64,000 nucleotides of DNA. Source: an uncultured Roseburia sp. (GTDB taxonomy: Bacteria > Bacillota > Clostridia > Lachnospirales > Lachnospiraceae). Of this stretch, positions 43,500-52,178 are shown piece after piece. The DNA is taken from NCBI GenBank assembly GCA_934309475.1, contig CAKRDK010000001.1:248001-312000 (forward strand). Direction: 5' to 3'. Both the position numbers and the translations under genes were made by a program. The notes beneath the pieces were generated by a model that was given only the letters and a program-made list of their open reading frames with translations, did no database searches and had not been told where the DNA came from. Numbering within the stretch: the first letter of the stretch is position 1; every line of letters starts with the position of its first letter.

Positions 43500-45023
43500 T
43501 TAGTTCTCTTTAACTGTTTCTTTTTCTTCTTCCGGTTCTTCCACTTTGAACAGACGTCCGTACATTTGCATATATTTGCAAAGACGTTTTGCCAGTGAAT
43601 CCGTAATCTCATCAGCGGTTGCACGCCATTTCCAGTTCTCGCCTAATGTGGATGGTGTGTTCATTCTTGCTTCTGAGCCAAGTCCGATTAAATCCTGCAT
43701 TGGTACGACTGCTAACTCGCTGACACTTGACCAAGCGCCTCGCATCATACCCCAATTATAACCTTCCTCTTTTGTAAGATTCAAGTATTCTTTTGCAAAT
43801 TTCACACTTTCCTCCGGTGCAGTCTCAAACCAGCCCATCAGCGTGTCGTTATCATGGGTTCCTGTGTAAACTACGGAATGTTCGCAGTAGTTGTGTGGAA
43901 GATAGTTGCTGTCATCTCTTGTATCAAACGCAAACTGAATGACACGCATGCCCGGGAAACCGGAATCTTCTACTAACTTGATAACTGAATCGGTCAAAAA
44001 TCCCAGGTCTTCTACAATGATATTTAATTTGCCTAATTTTTTCTCTAAGGTGCGGAATAGGTCCATGCCAGGGCCTTCTCTCCACTCGCCGTTTCTTGCC
44101 GTATCATCTTTTGCCGGAATCGCATAGTAAGAATCAAATCCACGGAAATGATCAATACGGACAACATCATAGAGTTTTGACATTGCGGCAACTCGTTTTG
44201 TCCACCATGTGTATCCGTCTTTTTTCATGACATCCCAGCGGAACAAAGGATTACCCCACAACTGTCCGTCTGCGGAGAACGCATCCGGCGGACATCCGGC
44301 AACATCGATTGGATTTAGTTCTTCATCTAAATAAAACTGGTTCGGGTTCGCCCAGACATCTGCGCTGTCTCCTGCCACATAAATTGGAACGTCTCCGATA
44401 ATCTCGATTCCCAGTCCGTTTGCATACTCTTTGAGATTCCACCACTGTTCAAAGAACAGGTACTGGAGCATCTGATAAAATTCAATATCATCTGCATATT
44501 CTTTCTTTGCTTTTGCGATTGCTTCCGGCTTGCGGAGTTTCAAATCGTCTGACCACTCAAACCATGCCACACCACCGTTTGCATCCTTCAATGCCATAAA
44601 GAGCGCATAATCGTCTAACCAGTCTGCCTCTTTTTTGCAGAATTCCTTAAATTCGTCCGGTACCGCCTTTTTAAAACGCGCATATGCCTTTTTCAAAAGT
44701 GCATATCTTGATGTGTACATAATGCCGTAGTCCACATATTCTTCGTTATCGCCCCAGTCGAATGACTCACATTCTTCTTTTGTCAACAGTTTCTCTTCAC
44801 ATAAAATCTCAAGATCTACAAAGTATGGGTTTCCGGCAAAACTGGAAAAGGACTGGTATGGTGAATCACCATAACTCGTCGGGCAGATTGGAAGTATCTG
44901 CCAGTATTTCTGGCCTCCCTTTGTCAAAAAATCTACAAACTTCTTTGCCTCTTTTCCCATTGTACCAATTCCATACGGAGATGGCAGGGATGAAATGTGC
45001 ATTAACACGCCACTGCTTCTCAT
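43500..45023 (-). CDS. malQ: 4-alpha-glucanotransferase (amylomaltase)
   Basis: A 507-residue GH77 enzyme. It transfers maltosyl/glucan units between maltodextrins. Motifs: SSLPSPYGIGTMGKEA near the start, VRIDHFRGFDSYYAIPA (nucleophile Asp in RIDHFRG), IVEDLG (acid/base Glu) and YTGTHDNDTLMGW. The ATG at 45023 with AGGAGG is preferred; an upstream GTG would overlap the LacI-type gene. It is the last gene of the maltodextrin cluster. Confidence 0.95.
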   Translation of the reverse strand: MRSSGVLMHISSLPSPYGIGTMGKEAKKFVDFLTKGGQKYWQILPICPTSYGDSPYQSFSSFAGNPYFVDLEILCEEKLLTKEECESFDWGDNEEYVDYGIMYTSRYALLKKAYARFKKAVPDEFKEFCKKEADWLDDYALFMALKDANGGVAWFEWSDDLKLRKPEAIAKAKKEYADDIEFYQMLQYLFFEQWWNLKEYANGLGIEIIGDVPIYVAGDSADVWANPNQFYLDEELNPIDVAGCPPDAFSADGQLWGNPLFRWDVMKKDGYTWWTKRVAAMSKLYDVVRIDHFRGFDSYYAIPAKDDTARNGEWREGPGMDLFRTLEKKLGKLNIIVEDLGFLTDSVIKLVEDSGFPGMRVIQFAFDTRDDSNYLPHNYCEHSVVYTGTHDNDTLMGWFETAPEESVKFAKEYLNLTKEEGYNWGMMRGAWSSVSELAVVPMQDLIGLGSEARMNTPSTLGENWKWRATADEITDSLAKRLCKYMQMYGRLFKVEEPEEEKETVKEN

Positions 45024-45048
45024 TGTCTGTGTTCCTCCTGAACTTACT

Positions 45049-46056
45049 CTATAATTTTCTAATACTTTCTCCACTCACAAACTCGAAGGGCACCACCTCA
45101 TGAATGGCATCCCGTTTAAATTCCAGCTGTCCGAACAACAGCTCAATGCTCCGTGCCGCAAGTGTCTGATATTGTTGCTTTATCGTGGCAAGCTTCGGGT
45201 GATAATATTCCGCCAAAGCTGTGCCGTCAAAACCAATGACTGATATATCCTGTGGAACCTTGTAATTTAAGTCAATCAACGCCCGGATGGCTCCAATCGC
45301 CATCACATCCGACATTGCAAAAATTGCACTGATATCCGGTGCTGTCTGCATCAGGCGCTCCGTTGCCCGATAGGCGCTGTCAAAAGAAAATCGTGCCTTG
45401 GCATAATCATTTTCCTCGTCAAAGGAAATGCCATGCTCCTCAAAGCTCTTCTGGCAGCCACGATATCGCTGTTTACTCGTGTGTGACATTTTCAAATCAC
45501 CACCGACAATTCCGATGTGCGTATGCCCCTGCTCTATGAGCCTGTCAACCGCACACTCTGCCGCTGCAATATCGTCGGTTGCTACGCTTGACAAATTCGG
45601 AAAATGTAGTCCATCGGCTCTGTTTGTCACCAGCACACAAGGAATCTCCACCTGTGCAAACCCATCTTTAAAATAATCCGGATTACCGCCTAAAAAAAGC
45701 AAGCCCATCGGTTTTCTCTCCCTGCAGATAACAAGCGCCTGCTCCACCTCGTTTGCGTCCTCATCCAGATAGGAAACGACCAGCGTATAACTTGTTTTCT
45801 CAATGATACGCTGTATCTCCTCTAAAATGTTGGCAAACAACATATTCGATGTACCCTTGATTAAGACACCGATGGTCTTCGAGGCAGTCTGCTTCAAATG
45901 CTTTGCATTATTGTTCGGCACAAAATTGTACTTTGCAACAATCTCATCAATTTTCTTTTTTGCATCCGGACTTACATCCCGTCTGTCATTTAGCACCCTT
46001 GATACAGTACTGACTGAATAACCAGATTCCCTGGCTATATCTTTTATCGTAACCAT
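45049..46056 (-). CDS. LacI family transcriptional regulator (MalR-like)
   Basis: A 335-residue LacI-type repressor. The helix-turn-helix is VTIKDIARESGYSVSTVSRVLNDRRDVS, followed by the hinge helix (NNNAKHLKQTASKTIGVLI) and a periplasmic-binding-like sugar domain ending FDGTALAEYYHPKLATIKQQ. I chose the ATG at 46056 (AGGA nine bases upstream) over the ATG at 46065. The place between maltose-type permeases and malQ suggests it senses a maltodextrin and acts on the 12-bp units upstream of the binding protein. Confidence 0.9.
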   Translation of the reverse strand: MVTIKDIARESGYSVSTVSRVLNDRRDVSPDAKKKIDEIVAKYNFVPNNNAKHLKQTASKTIGVLIKGTSNMLFANILEEIQRIIEKTSYTLVVSYLDEDANEVEQALVICRERKPMGLLFLGGNPDYFKDGFAQVEIPCVLVTNRADGLHFPNLSSVATDDIAAAECAVDRLIEQGHTHIGIVGGDLKMSHTSKQRYRGCQKSFEEHGISFDEENDYAKARFSFDSAYRATERLMQTAPDISAIFAMSDVMAIGAIRALIDLNYKVPQDISVIGFDGTALAEYYHPKLATIKQQYQTLAARSIELLFGQLEFKRDAIHEVVPFEFVSGESIRKL

Positions 46057-46100
46057 ATTTTTCATTCCTGTCTACTAATTTTTTCGTTTTTTTTCGTAAA

Positions 46101-46117
46101 TTTACAAATTTTGTAAA
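46101..46117 (-). promoter_or_regulatory. Palindrome upstream of the LacI-type gene
   Basis: TTTACAAA and TTTGTAAA are perfect 8-bp arms around one base, about 45 bases before the regulator start. It is a possible operator; it does not resemble the AACGTTT units found before the binding protein. Confidence 0.35.
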
Positions 46118-46152
46118 AAATAGACAAAAAACGTGTTCTAATTACTATAATA

Positions 46153-47040
46153 TCAGCCTTTTACCGCTCCTGCAACTACTCCTTCAATAATATATTTCTG
46201 ACAGAACGCGTAGAAAATGATAATCGGAATAATTGCGAGCACTAACATCGCCATCATGGTTCCCCAGTCAACTGCACCGTAACCACCTTTTAAATACTGA
46301 ATCACAATCGGAATTGTCTTATATTTTTTCAAATCCAGCACTAAATATGGAAGTAAGTAGTCATTCCAGATCCACATCGTCTCTAAAATTGCCACCGTGA
46401 TAGTGGTCGGTCTCATAATCGGCATGACCACCTGGAAAAAAGTCTGCAACGGTGTACATCCGTCAATCATCGCCGCCTCTTCAATCTCAAGCGGAATACT
46501 CTTTACAAAGCCGCAGAACATAAATATCGCAAGCCCTGCGCCAAAGCCAAGGTAAACTAAAATAATGCCGAACGGATTGCTTAAATGCATCATATTCGCA
46601 AGCTTTGACAGTGTAAACATCACCATCTGGAACGGCACAATCATGGAAAACAGGCACAGCATATAGATTGCTTTTGTCGCTTTGTTCTGCACTCTCGTGA
46701 TATACCATGCGCACATGGATGTGCAGAGTAAAATCACTGCCACGGAACCGACTGTGATGATAAGGGAACAGCCAAATGCATTGAAAAAGTTGGTTTTTTG
46801 GATTCCGTTCACAAAGTTTGTCAGTCCGAAGAAAGATCTCGCATTCGGAAGTTCGAATGCATTTCTTGTGATAAATCCTTTTTTCTTAAACGAGTTAATC
46901 ACCACAAGAAAAATCGGATACAGATAAAATATGGTCAGCAATGAGAAAAACAGGGTCAGTATCCAACCATGTTTTGCCTTGCGGACTGCAATTACCTGAT
47001 CTTGCGCTCTCTTTTTCTTTTCGTCTTTTCTCTTTGCCAT
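46153..47040 (-). CDS. Carbohydrate ABC transporter permease, MalG type
   Basis: A 295-residue inner-membrane permease with about six transmembrane helices. The EAA loop reads EIEEAAMIDGCTPLQTFFQVVMPIMRP, which contacts the ATPase. Its start overlaps the MalF-type stop by one base (TAATG). No ATPase gene is in the window; such importers often share an MsmK-type ATPase encoded elsewhere. Confidence 0.92.
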   Translation of the reverse strand: MAKRKDEKKKRAQDQVIAVRKAKHGWILTLFFSLLTIFYLYPIFLVVINSFKKKGFITRNAFELPNARSFFGLTNFVNGIQKTNFFNAFGCSLIITVGSVAVILLCTSMCAWYITRVQNKATKAIYMLCLFSMIVPFQMVMFTLSKLANMMHLSNPFGIILVYLGFGAGLAIFMFCGFVKSIPLEIEEAAMIDGCTPLQTFFQVVMPIMRPTTITVAILETMWIWNDYLLPYLVLDLKKYKTIPIVIQYLKGGYGAVDWGTMMAMLVLAIIPIIIFYAFCQKYIIEGVVAGAVKG

Positions 47041-47882
47041 TACTGCTGCACCTCCTTACTTCTGGTCATACGGTTCTGAATCAATGCAATCACTGCCACA
47101 AGCAGGAAGAAAATAACTGCCTTCGCCTGACCGACGCCCTCCCATCCCTGTCTGGTATAGAATGTGTTAAAAATATTTAACGCAAGCATCTCAGAATTGT
47201 TAGAAGGCTCACCGGCAGTAAGCGCAAGGTTCTGGTCAAATAATTTGAATGAGTTTGTCAGTGTCAGGAACGTACAGATGGTGATGGAAGGCATTACCAT
47301 CGGAATCGTTACATTCTTTAACACCTGCCATGCATTCGCACCATCAATTTTTGCCGCCTCAATCAAATCTCCCGGAATATTCTGGATTCCTGCGATATAA
47401 ATAATCATCATATAACCGACCTGCTGCCAGTTCATTAAAATGATAAGTCCCCAGAATCCATAGGAAGAAGAATATGTTAAGGTTTTTCCAAAGTATTCTA
47501 AGATTCCATTTAATAATATCTGCCAGATGTAACCTAACACAATTCCACCGATTAAGTTCGGCATAAAAAACACGGTACGGAAGAAATTTGTGCCCTTAAT
47601 TCCCTTTGTTAAAAGCATCGCGATGAGAAACGCAAATACATTGATTGTAAGGACAGAAACTACTGTAAACAATGCCGTAAATCCCAATGCATGTATAAAT
47701 GTGTTGTCTGTAAATACGCGTCCATAATTTTTCAATCCTACAAAAGTTGCATCTGTAACCGTCGTAAATTCACAAAACGATAAATAGATACCCATAAGAA
47801 AAGGAATTATAAAACCGAATGTAAAAGCTACTAAAGTCGGAAGTGCAAAAATAGGAAAATATTTTTTTATTGATTTCTCCAT
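47040..47882 (-). CDS. Carbohydrate ABC transporter permease, MalF type
   Basis: A 280-residue permease with six predicted helices, short compared with E. coli MalF and lacking the large P2 loop, as usual in Bacillota. The EAA loop is GDLIEAAKIDGANAWQVLKNVTIPMVMP. Partner of the MalG-type permease, together forming the channel of the sugar importer. Confidence 0.92.
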   Translation of the reverse strand: MEKSIKKYFPIFALPTLVAFTFGFIIPFLMGIYLSFCEFTTVTDATFVGLKNYGRVFTDNTFIHALGFTALFTVVSVLTINVFAFLIAMLLTKGIKGTNFFRTVFFMPNLIGGIVLGYIWQILLNGILEYFGKTLTYSSSYGFWGLIILMNWQQVGYMMIIYIAGIQNIPGDLIEAAKIDGANAWQVLKNVTIPMVMPSITICTFLTLTNSFKLFDQNLALTAGEPSNNSEMLALNIFNTFYTRQGWEGVGQAKAVIFFLLVAVIALIQNRMTRSKEVQQ

Positions 47883-47941
47883 AATCTGTATCCTCTCATT
47901 TCATAATGTTGCCCTCTTACCCCAAAAATAGTGGAAAGAAT

Positions 47942-47965
47942 GGGCGCACGGAACTCCGCGCGCCC
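47942..47965 (-). terminator. GC-rich hairpin between binding protein and permease genes
   Basis: GGGCGC and GCGCCC pair, with an inner CGGA/CCG, and no long U-tract follows. Hairpins of this kind commonly stabilise the upstream message or allow partial termination, giving more binding protein than permease. Confidence 0.55.
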
Positions 47966-47980
47966 CTCTGCTTCCTATTT

Positions 47981-49399
47981 TTATTCATTTACTGCCTGGT
48001 ATTCTGTTGCCCAGCCATCTACGAATGCTGTCACAACACCGTCCCAGTCGCCGGTTCCCTGTGCATATTCTAATAATGCAGAGCCGACACCATCTTTCCA
48101 GTTTTCAGAAGGGATGGTTGAGAAGTTCCATGTTACAGGTGTCTTTCCATCTGCGATGTACTGATTTGCCTGCTGGATAAATACGTTATCTGCCTCATAG
48201 TCGCCTGTGAAGGTATCAAATGGTGTTACGAAGCTCATAGCGTTTGTCATGGAATCACGTCCTGCATCGGATTCTACTACCCATGCCAAGAAATCTAATG
48301 TTGCCTGAACATCTTCTTCCGAAGCTTCTTTGTTGACACACCAGTAGTTCTCAGAACCAGTACAAAGTCCCTGATTCTCTTCTCCGTCTACGCCGATGTA
48401 GATTGGCATCATGCCTAAATCATCTGCTGTCACTAAATATCCGTTGCTGTCGTCTGTTAAGTTGCCATATTCCCATGTACCATTCTGATAGAATACAGCT
48501 TCTTCCATACCGAACTCAGATTCTGCTTCATCACCTGTCTTGCTTGAAAGCAATCCCGGTTCACAGGTGGAATCTGTGATGTAGAGATCCCAAATCTGTT
48601 TGTAATTGTCTAAGTAAGTTCCCTCAATGGCATCGGTAGAAGAGATTCCTCTATCTTTGTATTCATAATAAATTGGAAGGTTTGCAAGATGTGTCTTAAA
48701 TCTCCAGTCAGAAGATCCATCCATACCGGCTGATGTGAATGCACCCTGAAGGTCATATCCGAATTCATCGTTGATCTCATCTAATCTTGACTGAATATCA
48801 TCTGCTACTGCTTTCAATGTCTTGAAGTTGTTGATCTCATCAATAGAAGAAACCACTGCATTGTCCATCGTGCAATAGTCATTTAAAATTGCCTTATTGT
48901 AAATAATTCCGTAAGTCTCGATTGCATACGCAATTCCCTGTACCTCACCAGAATCTGATTTCAATGCAAATTCATCATTTGTCAGATGGGAATATAATGT
49001 AGAATCCGAAAGGTCTAAACAATAAGATTCCCAATTTGCAAGTCCGACCGGTCCGTTTACCTGGAATAAAGTCGGTGCTTCCTCTTTTGCCATTTCTGAT
49101 TTCAATGTCTGCTCGTAAGTTCCGTCTGCTGCTGTAATTACGGTTACGTCTACCCCAGTCTCTTCCGTATATGCAGCGGCAAGATCCTGCCATGCCTGAT
49201 CCTGCTCCGGCTTAAAGTTCAGATAGTAAACAGAACCTGCTCCCTCATCTGTTCCCTTGTCTGCTGTTCCCTTGTCTGCTGTCTTCTTTGCGGACTCTGT
49301 TGCATCACCTGCACCACTCTCCGCAGATGCGCCACAGCCTGCCATCATCGTAGCGGACATTGCTGCCACTAATAACCCTGCCAATACTTTTCTCTTCAT
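47981..49399 (-). CDS. Sugar ABC transporter substrate-binding lipoprotein (maltodextrin-like)
   Basis: A 472-residue extracellular binding protein. The signal peptide is KRKVLAGLLVAAMSATMMAG with lipobox cysteine at residue 22 (MAGC), followed by a Ser/Gly/Lys-rich linker. The mature part is a family-1 solute-binding fold (KSEMAKEEAPTLFQVNG, FYQNGTWEYGNL, NYWCVNKEASEEDVQATLDFLAWVV). It is the first gene of the maltodextrin operon, controlled by a promoter with triple operator-like units. Ligand is inferred from malQ. Confidence 0.92.
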   Translation of the reverse strand: MKRKVLAGLLVAAMSATMMAGCGASAESGAGDATESAKKTADKGTADKGTDEGAGSVYYLNFKPEQDQAWQDLAAAYTEETGVDVTVITAADGTYEQTLKSEMAKEEAPTLFQVNGPVGLANWESYCLDLSDSTLYSHLTNDEFALKSDSGEVQGIAYAIETYGIIYNKAILNDYCTMDNAVVSSIDEINNFKTLKAVADDIQSRLDEINDEFGYDLQGAFTSAGMDGSSDWRFKTHLANLPIYYEYKDRGISSTDAIEGTYLDNYKQIWDLYITDSTCEPGLLSSKTGDEAESEFGMEEAVFYQNGTWEYGNLTDDSNGYLVTADDLGMMPIYIGVDGEENQGLCTGSENYWCVNKEASEEDVQATLDFLAWVVESDAGRDSMTNAMSFVTPFDTFTGDYEADNVFIQQANQYIADGKTPVTWNFSTIPSENWKDGVGSALLEYAQGTGDWDGVVTAFVDGWATEYQAVNE

Positions 49400-49433
49400 A
49401 TTTACTTCCTCCTAAAATGAATGTTGCAACTTT

Positions 49434-49469
49434 GCAAACGTTTTCGGTAATGTTTCCGGTAACGTTTTC
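49434..49469 (-). promoter_or_regulatory. Three tandem 12-bp LacI-type operator units
   Basis: Plus strand: GCAAACGTTTTC, GGTAATGTTTCC, GGTAACGTTTTC, directly adjacent (49434-49445, 49446-49457, 49458-49469). Each has the AACGTTT-type core of LacI/MalR/CcpA operators. They lie between the -10 and the binding-protein start, where a bound repressor would block transcription. Confidence 0.7.
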
Positions 49470-49482
49470 AGTTGATAGTTAT

Positions 49483-49511
49483 ATTTTAGCTTCTTTTCGT
49501 AATCGGCGCAA
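49483..49511 (-). promoter_or_regulatory. Promoter of the maltodextrin operon
   Basis: Minus strand: TTGCGC (49506-49511), 17-base spacer, TAAAAT (49483-49488). This and the operator units occupy the binding-protein side of the 332-base gap 49400-49731; the CLC promoter is at the other side, and I see nothing definite in 49512-49658. Confidence 0.65.
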
Positions 49512-49658
49512 GTTATATTTGCATTTTCGCTATATTTTATAGTTTTTCAATTATGTTTTTGTGCAACATTTACATATTTGTGTTGTTTTATATAACACTT
49601 TCTCCGATAAAAGTATATGGGAATTAGGTTCTATTTTCGAAAACTTTCCTCCACTGCC

Positions 49659-49687
49659 TTGTAAAAGATTTTTGAACATGATACTAT
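49659..49687 (+). promoter_or_regulatory. Promoter of the CLC gene
   Basis: TTGTAA (49659-49664), 17-base spacer, TACTAT (49682-49687), with TG at the extended -10 position. Confidence 0.7.
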
Positions 49688-49731
49688 TTGATTAGTTATG
49701 AAATGTTTTTTGAAAGGTTAGATGAATACAA

Positions 49732-50991
49732 ATGAATGAGATTCTCAAACACAAATTAGAACACAATGCCAAACGCCTTGGAACTTCCTTAAAATGGGTG
49801 GTTTTCTCCATTTTATCAGGCGTGTTCGTCGGCTGTGTGGGCACACTTTTTTATTTTGGCATGTCTTTTGTAACATTAATCCGGCTGAAAAGGCCTTCGA
49901 TTATTTTTCTGCTGCCACTTGGCGGTATCATCATCGTGGTGCTCTACCGCATCATGCATGATGAGAAGGATACCGGTACAAATCTTGTACTCTCCGCCAT
50001 CCACTCAGATGACAACCTTCCGCTGCGCATGGCTCCGCTGATTTTTATTTCCACCTTAATTACACATTTATTTGGGGGCTCTGCCGGACGTGAGGGTGCT
50101 GCCTTACAGCTTGGCGGCAGTATTGGAAATGCTCTCGGAAAATTATTCCGTTTCGATGACAAAGATAAGCATATTATGATTATGTGTGGCATGAGTGCTG
50201 CCTTTTCCGCACTCTTTGGGACTCCTATGGCAGCGGCTATTTTCTCCATGGAAGTCATCAGCGTCGGTATCATGTACTATGCCGCGTTAGTTCCCTGTGT
50301 AATCTCCGCTCTGATTGCACGCGGAATTGCCGCTTCGTTTGGTATTGTTCCGGAGGTGTTCTATTTAGAATCCCTGCCTCATTTTTCCGTGAAATCCGCC
50401 ATTTTGATTTCCTGCCTTGCCATTTTATGTGCTGCCGTGAGCATCCTCTTTTGTATGATGCTGCACCAGTCCGGTCATCTCTATAAACGTTTTTTCAAGA
50501 ATCCTTACCTGCGCATTTTTGTAGGTGGATGTCTTATCGTTTTACTGACGCTTATCGTTGGAAATCAGGACTATAACGGAACCGGAATGGCAATTATCAA
50601 AGACTGCATTGACGGCTCTGTCCGCCCGGAGGCTTTTTTCTTAAAAATGCTCTTTACGGCACTGACCCTTGGCGCCGGCTATAAAGGCGGTGAGATTGTA
50701 CCATCCTTCTTTATCGGTGCTTCCTTCGGCTGCCTGTTTGGCTCCCTGATTGGTTTCTCGCCATCCCTTTGTGCCGCAGTCGGCATGACCGCTGTTTTCT
50801 GTGGCGTCACAAACTGCCCGATCACATCCCTGCTCATCAGCTTCGAACTTTTTGGTTACGACGGTATGCCATATTTTCTTCTCGCCATTGCGTTCAGCTA
50901 TATGCTCTCCGGCTACTACGGCCTGTACAGCAGCCAGAAGATTATCTATTCCAAATATAAAACAAATTATATTAACCGAAAGACGCATTAG
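49732..50991 (+). CDS. CLC family anion channel/transporter
   Basis: A 419-residue membrane protein with about ten to twelve helices. The gating glutamate motif is GGSAGREGAALQLGG (Glu121), and the second anion-site motif is GAGYKGGEIVPSFFIGASFG. The usual GSGIP motif is replaced by DTGTNLV near residue 80, so selectivity may differ from chloride CLCs. The ATG at 49732 is 14 bases after the only Shine-Dalgarno-like AAAGG, and a five-codon frame (49722-49739) lies closer to it. Confidence 0.88.
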   Translation: MNEILKHKLEHNAKRLGTSLKWVVFSILSGVFVGCVGTLFYFGMSFVTLIRLKRPSIIFLLPLGGIIIVVLYRIMHDEKDTGTNLVLSAIHSDDNLPLRMAPLIFISTLITHLFGGSAGREGAALQLGGSIGNALGKLFRFDDKDKHIMIMCGMSAAFSALFGTPMAAAIFSMEVISVGIMYYAALVPCVISALIARGIAASFGIVPEVFYLESLPHFSVKSAILISCLAILCAAVSILFCMMLHQSGHLYKRFFKNPYLRIFVGGCLIVLLTLIVGNQDYNGTGMAIIKDCIDGSVRPEAFFLKMLFTALTLGAGYKGGEIVPSFFIGASFGCLFGSLIGFSPSLCAAVGMTAVFCGVTNCPITSLLISFELFGYDGMPYFLLAIAFSYMLSGYYGLYSSQKIIYSKYKTNYINRKTH

Positions 50992-51003
50992 AATCTACAC
51001 AAA

Positions 51004-51062
51004 AAAGCTGCCCGGAAAGTATCCATTTTCTTCTCTGAATCAGATACTTTTCGGGCAGCTTT
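51004..51062. terminator. Terminator between the CLC and DUF1284 genes
   Basis: A nearly perfect 20-bp stem (51004-51023 with 51043-51062, core AAAGCTGCCCG) with a 19-base loop. Plus-strand tail is CTTCT; minus-strand tail is TTTTTTG. It separates two convergent genes and probably works in both directions. Confidence 0.8.
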
Positions 51063-51065
51063 CTT

Positions 51066-51482
51066 CTATAGACCCAATTTCTTAATATTCTCCATCAGGG
51101 CACGATAATCACACAGCCCCTGCTGATACCACATACAGTTGATACAGCTTTCTAAAAACGCTTTCTCCGTCAGGGTGTCTGAAACCGCCTGACAGAGTTC
51201 CCGGTATGTGTAGTTTTTCCCTTTTTCAAGACCAAGCTGGCCACGCAAAAGTTCATCCTTGACCGCCACATGATCCGAATCCTGTCTGCAGCCCCCGCCG
51301 GAAGTAAGATTCGGACAATTCGCACAAATCATATCAGGTTCACACACCAGTTTGACTTCTTTCTCCGGGCACGCGCGAAGTTCTCCGACCACCCGGGTCA
51401 TGTTCCCGCAGAATGCACCGGAATATCCGATTCCCTGATAAAGGTTCGTACATAAAATATGATGGACACGAAATCTATTCAT
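51066..51482 (-). CDS. DUF1284 family protein
   Basis: A 138-residue protein with the DUF1284 pattern: FRVHHILCTNLYQGIGYSGAFCGNMTRVV, VCEPDMICANCPNLTSGGGCR and a C-terminal CINCMWYQQGLC. Seven or more conserved cysteines suggest an Fe-S cluster or zinc site. The function is unknown. GGTGGAG lies upstream of the ATG. Confidence 0.85.
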   Translation of the reverse strand: MNRFRVHHILCTNLYQGIGYSGAFCGNMTRVVGELRACPEKEVKLVCEPDMICANCPNLTSGGGCRQDSDHVAVKDELLRGQLGLEKGKNYTYRELCQAVSDTLTEKAFLESCINCMWYQQGLCDYRALMENIKKLGL

Positions 51483-51500
51483 TTCTCCACCTGTTCTTTC

Positions 51501-52046
51501 TTACGCTTCTGCCGGAAGGAGATGTGCGGCATCTAATGCTTTACGCAGTGCAATTGCAACGATATAAGCCCCTAAAACGGAAAGCACATCTTTTACAAGA
51601 TATGGCACAGATACCAGTAAAAAACTAGATGCAAATGATGTCGATGCAACAACTGCATACCAGGCAGCTCCTAACAGGTGGCAAAGTGCAAGTCCAGCGA
51701 GTCCGAGTACAATCTGAAGCACTTTATTTTTGACTTTTAAGGATAATCCACTCAATAAAGTCAGCAGAATAAATCCCCAGAGGAATCCTCCTGTGTAGCC
51801 GACCAGGCAGGCGGCACCGCCTGTCATTCCCGCAAACACCGGCACACCGATTGCACCAATCAGAAGATAAATGCATGTGGAAGCCGTTCCTTTTTTGGCT
51901 CCGAGTACATAGCCACACAAAGCCATGGCAAATGTCTGCAATGTGATTGGGACGCCGCTTGGCATTGGAATCTTCAAAATTGATAACACTGCTAATACTG
52001 CCGTAAACATTCCCACCGATACGATTGTTTTTGTTGATATTTTCAT
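51501..52046 (-). CDS. bioY: Biotin transporter BioY (ECF S component)
   Basis: A 181-residue integral membrane protein with six helices. The BioY signature is present: FTAVLAVLSILKIPMPSGVPITLQTFAMALCGYVLGAKKG and GMTGGAACLVGYTGGFLWGF. As an ECF S-component it captures biotin and would use a shared EcfAAT module. The ATG at 52046 has GGAG seven bases upstream; longer frames run into the promoter. No biotin synthesis genes are adjacent. Confidence 0.95.
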   Translation of the reverse strand: MKISTKTIVSVGMFTAVLAVLSILKIPMPSGVPITLQTFAMALCGYVLGAKKGTASTCIYLLIGAIGVPVFAGMTGGAACLVGYTGGFLWGFILLTLLSGLSLKVKNKVLQIVLGLAGLALCHLLGAAWYAVVASTSFASSFLLVSVPYLVKDVLSVLGAYIVAIALRKALDAAHLLPAEA

Positions 52047-52073
52047 TTGTATTCTCCATTTCTGCATACGATT

Positions 52074-52091
52074 TTTTTTGTATACAAAAAA
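52074..52091 (-). promoter_or_regulatory. Palindromic operator candidate of bioY
   Basis: TTTTTTGTA and TACAAAAAA form a perfect 18-bp palindrome that overlaps the expected start site of bioY transcription. Placement fits a biotin-responsive repressor, but it is shorter than the classical BirA site with its long central spacer. Confidence 0.45.
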
Positions 52092-52092
52092 T

Positions 52093-52121
52093 AGAATAAT
52101 CTTTCTCGTTTTGATTGTCAA
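52093..52121 (-). promoter_or_regulatory. SigA promoter of bioY
   Basis: Minus strand: TTGACA (52116-52121), 17-base spacer, TATTCT (52093-52098). Confidence 0.75.
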
Positions 52122-52178
52122 CTCTTTTTGTTATATAAGTTTACATTCTTTTTAAAATCTCAAAAAAAGAAGACACTT

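Noticed and set aside
49540..49731. Fluoride riboswitch before the CLC gene
   Set aside because: The crcB-motif core and pseudoknot pattern were not found in the AT-rich leader.
49722..49739. Five-codon upstream frame overlapping the CLC start
   Set aside because: Has a better spaced AAAGG than the CLC ATG, but it is too short to support as a leader peptide.
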